Source: Styela clava
Lineage: Eukaryota; Chordata; Ascidiacea; Stolidobranchia; Styelidae
Length of the DNA stretch: 64,000 bases
Reading direction: 5' to 3'
Assembly (NCBI RefSeq): GCF_964204865.1
Contig: NC_135258.1
Span: forward strand, 14,685,001-14,749,000
Below are positions 34,201-46,488 of this stretch, one piece after another; position 1 is the first letter of the stretch; each line of letters begins with the position of its first letter. The position numbers and the translations under genes were made by a program. The notes beneath the pieces were generated by a model that made no database searches, was not told the origin of the DNA, and saw only the letters and a list, made by a program, of their open reading frames with translations.

Positions 34201-37200
34201 TACTCAATGTATATTTTTAGATTGTCAAACCGAATTGGTCTTGGCGGTAACAAGAAGGCCACAAGTGTAGAAGTTTTAAACAAACCTGAAATGAGAAAAG
34301 TAGCAAGTGCTTCCAGTTTAAAGAGATCAAGTTCTGGCGGAAGTAAGATTAAAATTTGTTTTAAATTTCGCTGTGAAACTGTGTATTTTGAGTTACTTAA
34401 CCAAGTATTGACAATACTGAAGACTGACTTCCCTCAGGCCTTTTTTCCTCTGGCAAAATGTCTGGTTATAGGGAATTTCCAATCTTCAGTTATTTAGTTA
34501 GAGGTAATCTAATAGGATTATCTTCTTGATTTTAATTTTTCTTTTTGTTATTCTATATTATTTATAAAGATAGAGATTTAATAAATAGTATGTCAAACAT
34601 AAGTGGAATTTTGTTTGTTCCAAAATGGATACATTTTGTTAAATTTATAATTTAGATTTTTGAAATTCTGCAAAAACAATTTTAAAATATCACTAACTTA
34701 ATTAATATAAAATTTCTCACAAGCCACAATTACGAGTAGATGGGGGTATAGTTTTTGATAATTTATATTTTCGAGATTAAAAAACATGTTTTTTGAATAC
34801 CATTTTATTCGGATATAATTCTTTGAAAACTTTATGCTGAAAAAATAAGAAACTGACCTGCTCTTAACATTTCTAGAACGGGGTTGACCTTACATGCTGC
34901 ATAAATTTTTTGTGAATGAATGTGGCAAATTTGGATGGTAGTAAACAAAATACAGACACTTCCGAAATCGTGCTATTTTTTCACACAACAAGTCATGTCG
35001 CTTATTAATCAATAATATTGCAGACATTATTGATCTTTTTATATTCGTCTCAGTGTTTCAAGCGTACTAAAAAAATATCACTTTTAAAGATTTACATTAT
35101 GATTATTATTGTTATAATTCATACTTCTACTAAGTGAATACGATGGTTTTTCTGAGGTATTTCAGAAACAAATTTTCAACCAAATGGTTGAAACATAGAA
35201 GGCAACTTTTTAACAAAAATTTCAAATGAAAAAGCTAAACACACAAATTTTTATTTTCTTGTTTTTTTTTCTAACCATGAGTTCAAATATGGAATGCTAT
35301 GCTTATGTAATGTTCCTCAAATGCTCTCAGTTTGAGTTTCTCAACTACTGTTGTAGCAAAATGATCATATATAAGTTGAAATCATAACCACAGAAAATAT
35401 TTAGATTTTACAAATATAGTATTTCCGTTGAGGACAATATTGAGATTGATATATATTTTGTAAACCCTATATCGAAAGAAAATTTGCGGATTGTAGATCA
35501 TGTTATATAGATCACAATTCATCGTACTTATTACTGGTGATTAAAGGATATCCTGTATAGCTTTATCGTTTCATACGGAATCTAGAATCTGGAAATAACG
35601 ATTTGATTACATCCTGCTATAGCATTTGACTATTCTATAATTATCAGCCAATTTTTTTTTCTGGGCATGAATAAAATTCATGTTTTTAACCGCATAACGA
35701 TACATTCTCCAGTTAAATGAGAATGCTTTGAATAGAAATAGCCTCATTTGGGTCATAAATTCAGATTTACCTAACCATTCCAGCAATGCAAGCAAAGTCT
35801 TTAACGATAATTCTTTTCAAACTACGTTTGAGAGGGTGTAAAAAATTTTGACATATTGGCAAATTTCATCACTTATATCTGTTTTTATTTTAATATCAAA
35901 TCAGAAAATATTTGATATTTGTAATTTCTTGTTTATTCTCCAATTGAGAAGTATTTTATTTCCCTGTTACTATTTTTGTTTTCTCTCATACGTGCATGGG
36001 TGGCATTTCTTTGTTTCTGATTTTGTTTTTCATATCAAAGACATAAAAGTTATGTCTTTTATTATATAGCATGGGATTCACACATTATATGTGCAATATC
36101 ACAATCATATGCTTGGCCGAATGAGCTACTTTTCACTAACATTCATTGCTGCATGAATTGAATGTCACTGCCGCTTGGCTTGTGAGAAATAATGATAATT
36201 TATTCGAATAATTTTTTTATATGGTTTTTATTCACACCTTTCTCTCCAAACGAATACTTATACAAAGAGCCACTGATACCTCACGATATGTAAGGAGTAT
36301 TTTATTTGAAAGGATCGGAATCTTTTTGGTTCTGTATTGACTATACAATTTATTACACTCTGGTTAAGGTGGTGGAAGGAATTATGTTTAGCATTTCATT
36401 TTAACATTTATGTATATGACCCACCAGTGTATGTTTTGATGGAATTTTAATTGGTATAACGGTATTAACTAAATTCATTAGTTTAAAATTCCATTGGGTC
36501 ACACCCACATTAAAATGAATATGAGTGATTAGGGTTAGGTGTGTGAAAAACATACCTAGCCACATTAGAGAATTTAAAATAGGTTTTATGATATATGATA
36601 AATATATTTGTGGCCAAGGTTTCTTGCTATATATTATAATAATAAATAGTACTTTTCTAGTTTTATATCAAGTCCGATGTGTTGAATATGTTGTCATTTC
36701 ACATTATTAAAGGCTTTGGGCCCGCATTCATAACCTAAATTTTTATGATTTTTTTTATATTTTTGTAAATATAATTGTACAGATTTATATGAATATAATG
36801 GAATCACAAATTAGTTAGTCTAATGTCCTGCCTAACCGTGCAGCCTTACTCAGGCTCTAACAAAAATATGCTCACTATGCTGAACTGGTAAGATCCTATT
36901 CAATCTAAACTCAATATCTTCCTTTGTCTAACTGCATTATTTTTTTATGAAATATTATCTTTTCCTTTATTCTACATTTTGCATGTCTCTATCATAATGG
37001 TGTTTTGTTATGCTATGTTCATTGGTGAATATAGGTTAACTTGGTGTTCTAGGTTCACTTGCTACACTCGGCGTTCGAAAACAGCACGTGAGAAACAGAT
37101 CCATGCCTGATTCATCTTTACTTGCTCTAACAGAGCGTGAACGCTCAGCTTCTACGACCAACCCTGTTTGTATTAATGGTCCCCATATTTATATATCAGG

Positions 37201-38934
37201 TGCGGCGTAGTGGTTTTCCTAGTATCAAACTTAATACAAGCATTATCCATTGGAGAAAGCTTTTTCAATGGTCAATGCTTGTTTGAAATTGATAATTTGC
37301 ATGTGTAGTGAGATTCATTTTGCCTTGCTTTATTGAAATCATATTTTTTGTTTGCTTGTTATGTTGTTTACTAATTCAACTTGGATTTAAGTTTTCTCTA
37401 TATTCATTGTTTTTTCACATGTAAAGTCGGGAATGTAATGCTAATTGATTACATTACAGTGATCCTAGCTGTGAATAATAGATATGTTAAATTGCCTGAC
37501 TTTACTTTTTTTTCGAAGAACCGTTACTTTGGCACTTAATAAATATCAAGTTCGAAGCTTTTTCAGAAATATGAAAGATTATCTGCTGTTAACTTGTAAT
37601 GCAATTAAAACAAAAACGTTATTTATAAATAAGCCGCTGTTATGACATCAGTTTGTAATGATTCAGTTACTTGGCATTGAGTTACCTACCTAATACCTAT
37701 TTGTTCACAGAATTGATAGCTGAAATTTATTTTGAACATCCCAACTTTGGAGCGGGCATAAGCCATAATTAGGCATCAAAAAAGAGCAATACTCATATTC
37801 GACTTTGTATAAATAAAACGTTTCATGGGTGTGTTGGAGTGGATTTACCAAACCTTGTTAAATTGTAGTTTATTCATTATTGGTATGACGTGCTCCTAAA
37901 AAAAGGCCAAGGCCAAATAATCTACCATTAGTAATACATTCTGTAATCATATTCTTGAATATGGAATATCAAATTAGGTTGTGTTCAACAGTGAACATGT
38001 AGAAATGTATAACACCATTGTGCTCATATTGTGAAAGATTATTTATGAAATGGAAATATTCCACATTATTTCTAAAATCAAGAATTTAAATATTGAATGT
38101 AATTAGTTTCGAATCTATTTGAATATTCTGTTCATTTTAAAAATATACGAATCAAGCTTTCAAATCTTATGGCAAAAATGCCCCTCCTATTTAATTTTAA
38201 AATTGACTTATTTTGTACGGTAATTTTGAAAACAGAAATTTGAGAACTCAATCTCTAGGGGCCATGGCCCATTTTGATAAATGGATCATTTGATTAATGA
38301 GTTGAATACAATCAATTTTTGACCTCATTCCTGAGGGATACATTTTTTTAATTTTAAATGTAATTTAATACCTGCCTCATATAATTATATATTATACCTT
38401 CTAACGGCATCATTGAAACATTAAATCTGTACCACGGGTGCTGTAAATGATAGGCTGTGTTGCCTTTTTCAAATTACTATTAAAATCCTAAGAGATTGAT
38501 TGTCATTTTATATGACAATCAATTTGGTTTTATGATCAAATGCAACCAAGTCATTAAATATAGATGGCTAAATATATGCCTGTAATATGCCAGGGCATAT
38601 GAATTTTCTTATAATTGCACTTTTTGGCCTCTAGTTTTGTTCAACGTACGTTTTATCCAAGCCTTTTGCAATATAGCTTTGTGGATATCAAAAAAGAATA
38701 TTTGAAATTAATTATTCTATTTTCTGTTATCTCAGGAACTGATTCTGGTAATAACAGTTTGACGACGTCTGCCGAAAATTTGAATAAAACTGGATCATCA
38801 GAAAATCTCGATTTTGGACAATATGAAAACATGGATCAATTACATGCATCACAGTAAGTTGTTTCTCTGCTATATATATTTAGGTTTGAATCTTTTGACT
38901 GCCTTAAATGATTTGTTATAGTCATTTCGAAACC

Positions 38935-38967
<33 letters not shown>

Positions 38968-41900
38968 GTATGGCATGTTTATATGCTTTCTATTCTCAAC
39001 ATATTTTGTGTAAATAGAAACAGAAGCATCAGTTTATTTATATGATAATTAAATTAAATTCATTACATCAATATTTGATTGTAGCGTCATATGCAGTTTA
39101 TTCCATATTCGACTGCTCGGTCGTTGTCCTGTGGGTGTGTCCTTTCTGATGATACTGCACTTATTGACACACCCCCTTGTCAACAGCCTATGATGTATTG
39201 ATTATAAGAAATTATATGGCAGCATCTGATTTTGTAGTACAATAATTGATAGTAATTGAAGTATGAGATTTGAATAGCTAGCTACTGGTTTGACAAGTGT
39301 GTTGCACCTTATTCAAGTGGGTATTAACAAGTTTTAAATATCTAGTGTGTGAGTTGATTAGAGGCTTATAATTTGGTTTAAAGTATTTTGATTATTGCAC
39401 TCAGAAGACGTGAGAGCAATACTGAAATATTTGTATGTTTATGATAAGGCCTTAGAACACAAGGTTTGCTGAAAATTACAGTGGAATAGTATGCCTGAAG
39501 AAAATCTGTTCCTCTTTAATTAAAAAAAAAAGCAAATTTTGGGGTGAATCATATGGTTCCATAGTACCCCAGGAATTTGGACAAAATAAAATAAAAGCTT
39601 GCAAGCAACTTTTTCTACTTCATACACCGGTACCTAATATTTGGTTTGTTGGTTGCAAAAAAAGCGACTTTCCCACAACAAAAAAATTTTAGTAAAATAG
39701 TTTTTATGTACAATCTGTGTCCAGTAATACTTATTCAATATTCTTATTAGCTGTCAGAATAACAGAATTTCTGCATTCAAATTTTCAAACTGTTACATAA
39801 AATCTATCGTAAAATTGGCATTTTCTCCCATGCTAAATTGTATACAAAAATACGAACACTTCTACAATGTACCACAGTATTTCTAACCAAGCATTCCAAG
39901 AAAAGATTTTCATGTGCATGCTACGTCATTCGCAGACAAGCGGTTTTTAGCCTTTCATGATCATGTCCATACTTTCCTACTTGGATTGCGTGGGATGAAA
40001 CAGCTAATTATGTTAGGTTTAAAATGATCGATACACATCTTTAAGTTGAAAATTCCCAACGACTGAGATTTACATATTGATAATGTCAAATATAACAATT
40101 CCTCCGCATAACCGAAAGTGAAACTTGTGGCAGATTGTGATAAAATAAATTGTAGTGTCATCATTAGTTATCAAGTAAAAAATCACATTAGCAATTTTGA
40201 ATGTTCAATATACCAGAAGTTGAAAGTATATATAATCATTCTTGTAAATATTGATTTTTAAAATGTATTAGAATTTTCATATTTGAAGAAATTTGATTAA
40301 GATTTATTGGTAACTGACGTTCAGACTAATACAGGCTTATTTAACTTGTGATAGCTGTATAAATCGATTCAAATATATCACAATTTTTTTTCACCATATA
40401 GTTTATCCATATCAAATATAAAACAATTCCATGACGACTTTAAAAGTATATATGATATAGAAAGTTATTAGTTTTGTCTAATCCTGAAGAGGATTTCACA
40501 TTTATCCAAAGTGTATTTGGTTTGATATTTCAAACTGTTGCCTCGTTAACAGATTAACCAAATGCAACAAAACAAAAAAAATCAGCAACACAAAATCTTG
40601 TGCTAATGTAGAATCAAGATGAATTACTGAACTTTTTAATTGTATATTTTTTCATCATAGCAATGACAACTTCTCAAATTCAAAGAGCCTGAATACATTG
40701 TCAACAAATACAATCACAACACCATCTTCTCTTTCTATTGTTTATAAACCTAAAAGTTATTATAGGCTTGATGTGAAGGAATTATGTAAGGTGAGTGATT
40801 AAGTTTTATTTGTTTAGAACCATTTATTTACAACATGTACTTGATCAGGATTATCCGAAATATACATTGCAGATTACGGCTATTATCAATTTCAAATATT
40901 CCAAATAGAATTATTGGTTTTTGAAGCTTGTCAAAGACATCTGGATTTAGCCTAATTTTATACTAATTTATTATTAGGCAACTTCACGATTCAGACCTCA
41001 GACATGTTATGAAATCTAATTTGTACTTGTCAGTGTCTTTTCATTAACTTTTGACCTTAAATTTATAGGTTTCGCCTATACCAGAAGATCCAACAGCTAC
41101 TTTTCAGCAAATGAGCAGGGAGGAATTACTCAAACTTTGTATCAAACAGCATAACGTACTTTCAAGCAAAAGTGAACAGATTCGGTGAGATGTGTTATAT
41201 ATATAATTAAAACAATCGGACATTTTCACCCAACTCGTATTTTTGATTAGCGTTGGCTCAGCGGTGTGGCGCATCTTGCTAAACGTTAGGGATGCGCTTG
41301 CCGCTTGCCATTGCACATCTGATCACCCAGCATGGGTTTGCAGGTTCAAATCCTTTGAGGGTTAATTATGTGCACAAGGAATGCTGAACTTCTCGCTGTC
41401 GTAGGGTGGTTCAGGTAGCCACTGGTTGGTTTAATGCTCCCTCCACCATCAAGTCCATGCAACCAGAACAGATAAATGGCACACTAATTCCGCACCCGTC
41501 ATGAACTGGTAACCGAATGAAAGGCTGTGGTTCGCCATAAGATTAAGTCGTCTTATTGAACTTACGCTCCCCCAGGATAAAAATGTAAATTCCATCCTAA
41601 ACTAAATTCGATAAATGTGGTTACTTTAATGTATATGCTTATGAGTCAGAGGCGTAGCTAGGGGGTCCCCCCCCTCGAAATGTAAAAAAAAATAATAGCA
41701 TCTTTCTGTATCATACATAGCAATTTTTCGTAGCTTGAAACGCCTTTTAAACTCTCAAGACTCATGAAAACAGTTATTTTCCGGCGCTCTGTCGGACTCG
41801 CCAGCTGTTTCGATCCAACTTGGCAAATAGAATTTTCAGAACCCCCCCCTTCTATGAAAATATCTGGCTAAGTTCCTGGTATGAGTAATATGTTACTTAC

Positions 41901-42743
41901 CACTAAAAGGTCTCAGATTAACCAACTGCTTGGAGATTAGCTATTCTCTTGGGTTTTGTTTTGGCTTACATAGTGTAATCTGTGATAGAATCACATAAAT
42001 TTCTGTGTTATAACACATCACTTAGCCTTTGTAGGATTCATTTTGGGAGAATGTCACATGCACTCACCAAGAAGTAAAAGAAGGTTCTTATCTTGGTAAT
42101 TACACACAAGCAAAATCTGATTGCTGAACAAAGAACTATTCTTCATAGTTGAAGGGAGCAATCATAGAACTGATAACAGCCCCATCTTTCAATTTCATGA
42201 ATGTGCTGTGGGCTGTGGCTACCATATAAAGGGGAATCGATATAGGATAGCATTTACATATTTATCCTGGGGGAGAGGAAAGTCGATAACACGGCTAAAC
42301 CATATGGCGAACCACGGCCTCTCGGTTACCATTCCATGCCGGATATGGGATTAGTTACTTTGTTTTTGGAAGCATGGAATTGATGGTGGGGGAAGCCGTA
42401 ACCGGCCAGCGGTTACGTGAACCACCCTACGGCGGTGAGGAGTCCAGCAATCCTATCGCACATAACTATTCCCGCATGGGATTCGAACCCACGAAGCGTA
42501 ATCAGAGGTGCGGTGCCGAGCCTATTCTTAACGCTTAGCACGCTGAGCCACTCCGCCACGCCAATTTTTTGGATAGTGATATAGTTATTAGGCCTATACG
42601 TAACTCACCAACATATTTTTTTATTATCCAGAGAACTTGAAGACTACATTGACTCTCTACTCGTTAGAGTGATGGTATGCACACCACAAATTCTGGACCG
42701 ATCTTCAAAGAGGTCTGGAAGCCAAAGATCAACGAAATTCTAA
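31270..42743 (+). CDS. class I Rab11 family-interacting protein, 11 exons
   Basis: Exons: 31270-31453, 31977-32121, 32565-32654, 33239-33372, 33813-33930, 34221-34342, 37053-37199, 38736-38853, 40661-40790, 41069-41184 and 42632-42743. They total 1416 bases and encode 471 residues. Residues 1-130 form a C2 domain: DICVIVHRAKNLLIKGKGSNDAY, WNQECQY, LTVTITVYNK, DDFIG and a WYNLEHK..GEVEIGLKF end. The middle is Ser/Thr-rich, with repeated ASASSLKRSSSG-like segments. The end has MSREELLKLCIKQHNVL and the Rab11/Rab25-binding coiled coil RELEDYIDSLLVRVM, near-identical to FIP2/RCP/Rip11. The C2 plus this C-terminus defines class I FIPs (RAB11FIP1/2/5), which tie Rab11 recycling endosomes to membranes. 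An in-frame ATG five codons upstream (31255) is an alternative start. Introns 5 and 10 carry SINEs and a MITE. Confidence 0.95.
33975..34130 (+). repeat. tRNA-like SINE (family B), copy 2
   Basis: It shares GGTTAAAATC, AAATCCCATGCCC, ATCACCCAGTGTGTAA and TGGGCAATGCC with the copy at 5640-5790. Its box B has lost the TTCGA core. It lies in the intron between Rab11-FIP exons 5 and 6. Confidence 0.55.
38941..38968. repeat. (TA)n microsatellite
   Basis: An uninterrupted run of about 13 TA units in a Rab11-FIP intron. Confidence 0.9.
41245..41605 (+). repeat. SINE family A, nearly full length
   Basis: Box A is TGGCTCAGCGGTGTGGCGC and box B is GGTTCAAATCC. The body has GCTGAACTTCTCGCTGTCG, GTAGGGTGGTTCAGGTA, CCACCATCAAGTCCATGC, GAACTGGTAACCG and GGTTCGCCATAAG. 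The 3' end is CCCCCAGGATAAAAATGTAAA. It lies in Rab11-FIP intron 10. Confidence 0.85.
41647..41878. mobile_element. hAT-type MITE, 232 bp
   Basis: The left end is CAGAGGCGTAGCTAGGGGG and the right end is CTGGCTAAGTTCCTG, imperfect inverted repeats. The flanking octamers are TTATGAGT and GTATGAGT (seven of eight identical). C-runs next to both ends are part of the family ends. It lies between two opposite SINE copies in Rab11-FIP intron 10. Confidence 0.75.
42228..42568 (-). repeat. SINE family A, nearly full length
   Basis: Reverse orientation. It contains the 3' end GCATTTACATATTTATCC, then GGGGGAGAGGAAAGTCGA, GGCGAACCACGGCC, GGTGGGGGAAGCCGTAACC and GGTTACGTGAACCACCC. The tRNA-like head follows: GGGATTCGAACCCACG (box B) and GCTGAGCCACTCCGCC (box A). 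This is the best reference copy in the window. Its 3' half and head match the two sides of the split copy at 12.2-13.5 kb. Confidence 0.9.
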
Positions 42744-44104
42744 AAGACTTCATATTTTATACTTTACTTTTTGTAAAAAATCAATTTAATTTTTCCCATT
42801 TTTACAAAAATAATAAATAGTTAGATGATATAATACATGAATTTAATAAACTTATTGAAAGATTTGTTACATCCCTAGTGAGATCTATTGTTTAATATAC
42901 CTTTGCCTTTTGAGATCCATGCTTGGTCGACTATATTTTGATGATATAGATATGACTACCGTTAGCAAGTTAATTTTTTTTTTCGAACTAAAATGACTGG
43001 CACAAATTTTTTTGTAATTTAGCCATGATTGGTGTTATTGACTGCATTAACTAATTTTTTATTTATCACACTTGTTTGTGCCATTTCCTACGCCATTTCA
43101 CTTTTTTCCTATCAAGAAATGTTTGCTATTTAGTACACAATATGGGTTCTTATGAGGATTTTTTACTTGCCCAAGAACTTTGCCATGTTTATTGCACAAT
43201 TGGGAGCTCATTACGAAAGTGATCTTTTTGTTGATGATATATAGAGCACAACTGGTGTAAATAAAACTGTATTTTTCCGGGTTTCGAACTTCATAAGGGC
43301 ATCCGCAACATGAATAAAGCTGGCGGTCGCATGCACCGGTTGGTGGTATATATCATTTCAAAAGTGATAACGGTATAAATATAGGATTGAAAGTAATGGA
43401 TAAATGGCTTTCTTTCCTTCTGCCAATATATTTTATAACCTTCTGGTACATATGATTCCGTCCTACCTAGTTATTTTCTTTTTTTTTCAATGTTCCTTAC
43501 CTATGTCGAAATTGATATTGTTTTATATCATATATTAGTTGACAGTGATTGTTGTTTGATCGAATTTTATGCCATAAGTTGTGATTAAGGTAACTTACCC
43601 AAAATTACATGGCCATGTTTTCATTTGCTTTTATTATATGTTGTCTTTTCAATTTTTCTTTGTCTGTTTTTTTTATCTTATTTTTTACTACCTTATGAAA
43701 CATGGTGCACTTTCAGCTATTTGCTCGACCGTAAACAGCATGCTTTGATCGCATATCGGCCTAAGAAAAGACGATTGTCGAATATATTATTCAAGGGTAA
43801 CAATTACTTTTCTGTGGGATATATGATGACAAGCCAAGAGCGTTATAAGCATCTTTTATTATACCTTCTACCATGATATTTTTGTGGGAGCTTTTTGTTA
43901 ATATAATTCTTAACAAAATACACGATGTTCAAACTTAAGGCGTTACCTGGGCACGTTTTACACGATATACATGTATCATAAATTACGTATAGGATGTGAT
44001 TTTACAACTCTCTTGAGGTTGGGGAAAATGAACAGACTGCTTTATGGTGGAAAGGAGTCTCGTTAGTTTGTGGTCCCAAGTCTAGAATGAGAATAACTAA
44101 CCAG
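42744..44104. other. Rab11-FIP 3' region and flank
   Basis: Poly(A) signals AATAAA at 42812-42817 and 42845-42850 suit the Rab11-FIP mRNA. Beyond that the DNA is AT-rich. An 83-codon frame at 43625-43876 is hydrophobic at the start but has no family likeness or splice support. Confidence 0.45.
42845..42850 (+). terminator. poly(A) signal for Rab11-FIP
   Basis: AATAAA about 100 bases after the stop codon; another lies at 42812. Confidence 0.5.
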
Positions 44105-44425
44105 TCTTCTCGGCGCTGTGGCGCATCGTGCTAAGCGTTTGGATTACGTCCGTCATCGAACCTGTAGATAACTTGCGTGGGTTCGCACGTGGGGGATAAT
44201 TATATGCGAGAGAACTACTGGACTCCTCGCCGCCGGACGGTGGTCTTCCTCGCCGCCGGACGGTGGTCTTCCTCCTCCAAGATCCATGCATCTGAAACAA
44301 ATGACTGGCCAAACCGATACCATACCCGACATGGAGTGGTAACCGGGCTAGAGGCCGTGGTTCGCCATATGATTGAGCTTTCTCATTGTATTTTCTCTCT
44401 ACCGTAACAAATATTTAAATCCAGG
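44105..44425 (+). repeat. SINE family A with internal duplication
   Basis: The head CGGCGCTGTGGCGCATCGTG and GTGCTAAGCGTTTGG, a decayed box B (GGGTTCGCACG), then GGACTCCTCGCCGCCGGACG. A 23-bp unit, CCTCGCCGCCGG plus ACGGTGGTCTT, is repeated exactly at 44225-44247 and 44248-44270. The 3' end is ACAAATATTTAAATCC. The remainder follows the family order. Confidence 0.85.
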
Positions 44426-45301
44426 GCCTTTAAGAACACAAATTGCTGAAGATGGTGGTTCCGACATATACACGTTTATTCATTCAGAAATGCTGATTCT
44501 GGGAGACAATATGGGGCATTATTTCCGGAATAGATAAGTTTTCTCAATCGAACTAGAGTAATTTCAGATAACAGAAAGCTATTTAAAATTATAACTTTAG
44601 TACATGAGTACGAAATATCGGATGGAATCATCTTGACGTAATAAGTTTGACGTGCGGTGGTTATTAGACAAAGGCACGAAACGCGAAATGCTTTGAAATA
44701 TAACCATGTTTTGTAAAGTCTAATTAGCGCATAATATTATTTCGATAATGTCTTTCGCGTATCTACGAAAAATTGTGCCCATTGCGAAGTTTAAAAGTGC
44801 GCCCCCTTAAGGATCCATTAAAGATTGAATGAATAAAATACTTTTTATACATAGCTAGGGGGGAATGAAAAGTTCCAAAATAGGCTAAGAGAGAATGTAA
44901 CAAAAAAGGTTGGAAATCACTGATTTGGGAATGGCGTTGCAGGTAATGGGGACTTGAAGCAGTATACTCCAAAGTGGCCATGGATTCGGAATGGACTAAA
45001 AATTTCATTGCTTCAAAAGCAAGTGAATATAAAATAGGGGCCTGATTTACTATAAAAGGCTTCTAAAACAAACAGGTGAGTCGTAATCAGAGACGTGCCA
45101 AACTTTTCTTCTGCTTTGAGCGAGTTTCTAATCATGCGCCTTATGCCTAACTTCAAAAATAACTCTGTGGGGGTAAACAAATTATAGATGTTGTTATACA
45201 CGAAAATAAATTGAAGGTCAAGTAAGGGTAAAATGTTTGAACTTGACAGACTGATTTGACATTGAAAACATCAAATACGTTGGTATCTGGATTCGCTACA
45301 A
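44426..45301. other. intergenic; possible decayed hAT end
   Basis: Minus-strand sequence CAGTGATTTCCAACCTTTTT starting at about 44925 resembles a hAT terminus, but no partner end or duplication was found. No gene is supported. Confidence 0.35.
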
Positions 45302-45738
45302 CAGGGGTCGGCAACCTACGGCCCGCGGATTAATATAATCCGGCCCGCGACGCTTCACTGAAGTATAGTAACAAAACAGCTGTTTTGACGAATATATTCC
45401 TTACGTAACAGAATTTATTGTGAGACACGTGTAGACTAAAATATATTATAATCTAACAAGTATAAAATTCGCAATTACTCGTTCAATGAGACTATAGTTT
45501 GATTATAATTAGACAAATGGCAACATAACGCAGAAAAGTTGATGCCAATGGTTCAATGGCGCTTAAAAATATTCGAATGAAATAAATCTATATTCTATTC
45601 GAGAGATGTATCACTGCTTGATTTTTATTATAAGAAGTATCAACCGTTCGGTTTTCAACTTTCTAAAAATATGTGCGGCCCGTCAATGACTTGCAACCCT
45701 TAAATTTGGCCGCGAGCGACAAAAGGTTGCCGAACCTG
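45302..45738 (+). mobile_element. hAT element (GGGGTCGGCAAC family), copy 2
   Basis: The left end is CAGGGGTCGGCAACCTACGG and the right end is AGGTTGCCGAACCTG. The flanking octamers are CGCTACAA and TGCTACAA (seven of eight identical). It is 437 bp and contains a shorter, stop-interrupted form of the same transposase remnant as copy 1 (ATGGCAACATAACGCAG, the stop being in codon four). It is therefore a more deeply deleted derivative of the same family. Confidence 0.9.
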
Positions 45739-46488
45739 TGCTACAACGTGCCGCCCGGAGCGGTCTCTTCCAGGCCAGCCATACTTTAGGTATACAAAAA
45801 TTATATTCTACACAATTTTCCAAGAATAATATTTTTCTATCATCTTCTCTTTCACTATGTAAATGTAGTACACGTCGAACTTTAAATTTATTCAGAAGTT
45901 GAGGCCCCTTTACGTAGAACTATTTCACGATTATCAGTTTAATGAAAAATCATTTATATATTTAAATGCAATCGACATAAAAACGTATTATTTTTGTTAC
46001 TCATCTGTACAAGCTGTATATCAAACTTTGTGTTCAGTAAATTTATATTCAGAATTTTCCAGCACACTATCATCAGAGTAAACACTAAACATTATATTTT
46101 TTGACGCCCATATTCAATATTCAATTGTGCTAATAAAAAATATGAGTCACGGATCCCGAACTCTCGTGGGCCGTTACATTTGAGTAATGTGGCCAAGGCT
46201 TATGCCGACGCTTTGGCTAATGATATTTCTAGAACGTGATGACGTTCGGTTATGAATGAACCGGCAGCTGTTGTCGATCGACGTCATAAAACGAGAGAAG
46301 TGGCGTCTAAGCGAGAATGACCCGGAATTGCTGTGAAAATAGGAGAGAATTCGAGAATTTTCTATTTCTTTATTATACAAAACACGCGAGCCCCATGCTT
46401 CTCATTTCAGAAAGAGTGTCGACTAGTTTGGCTGTAGTTATTGTACGTATTTAAAGTACAATTCGTATAAATCTTACCTGATCTGTCA
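45739..46488. other. Hsp40 5' flank
   Basis: Contains the heat shock element, a GACGTCAT half-CRE at 46280 and a TATTATA box-like string near 46371. No coding exon seen. Confidence 0.45.
46350..46362 (+). promoter_or_regulatory. heat shock element (three perfect units)
   Basis: TTCGAGAATTTTC fits TTCnnGAAnnTTC exactly, the HSF1 trimer site. It lies 127 bases before the DNAJB start codon, with a TATTATA string 9 bases downstream. Confidence 0.7.

Noticed and set aside
43625-43876. 83-codon hydrophobic frame
   Set aside because: No signal-peptide-like cleavage region, no family likeness and no splice partners; T-rich DNA readily yields Phe/Leu-rich frames.
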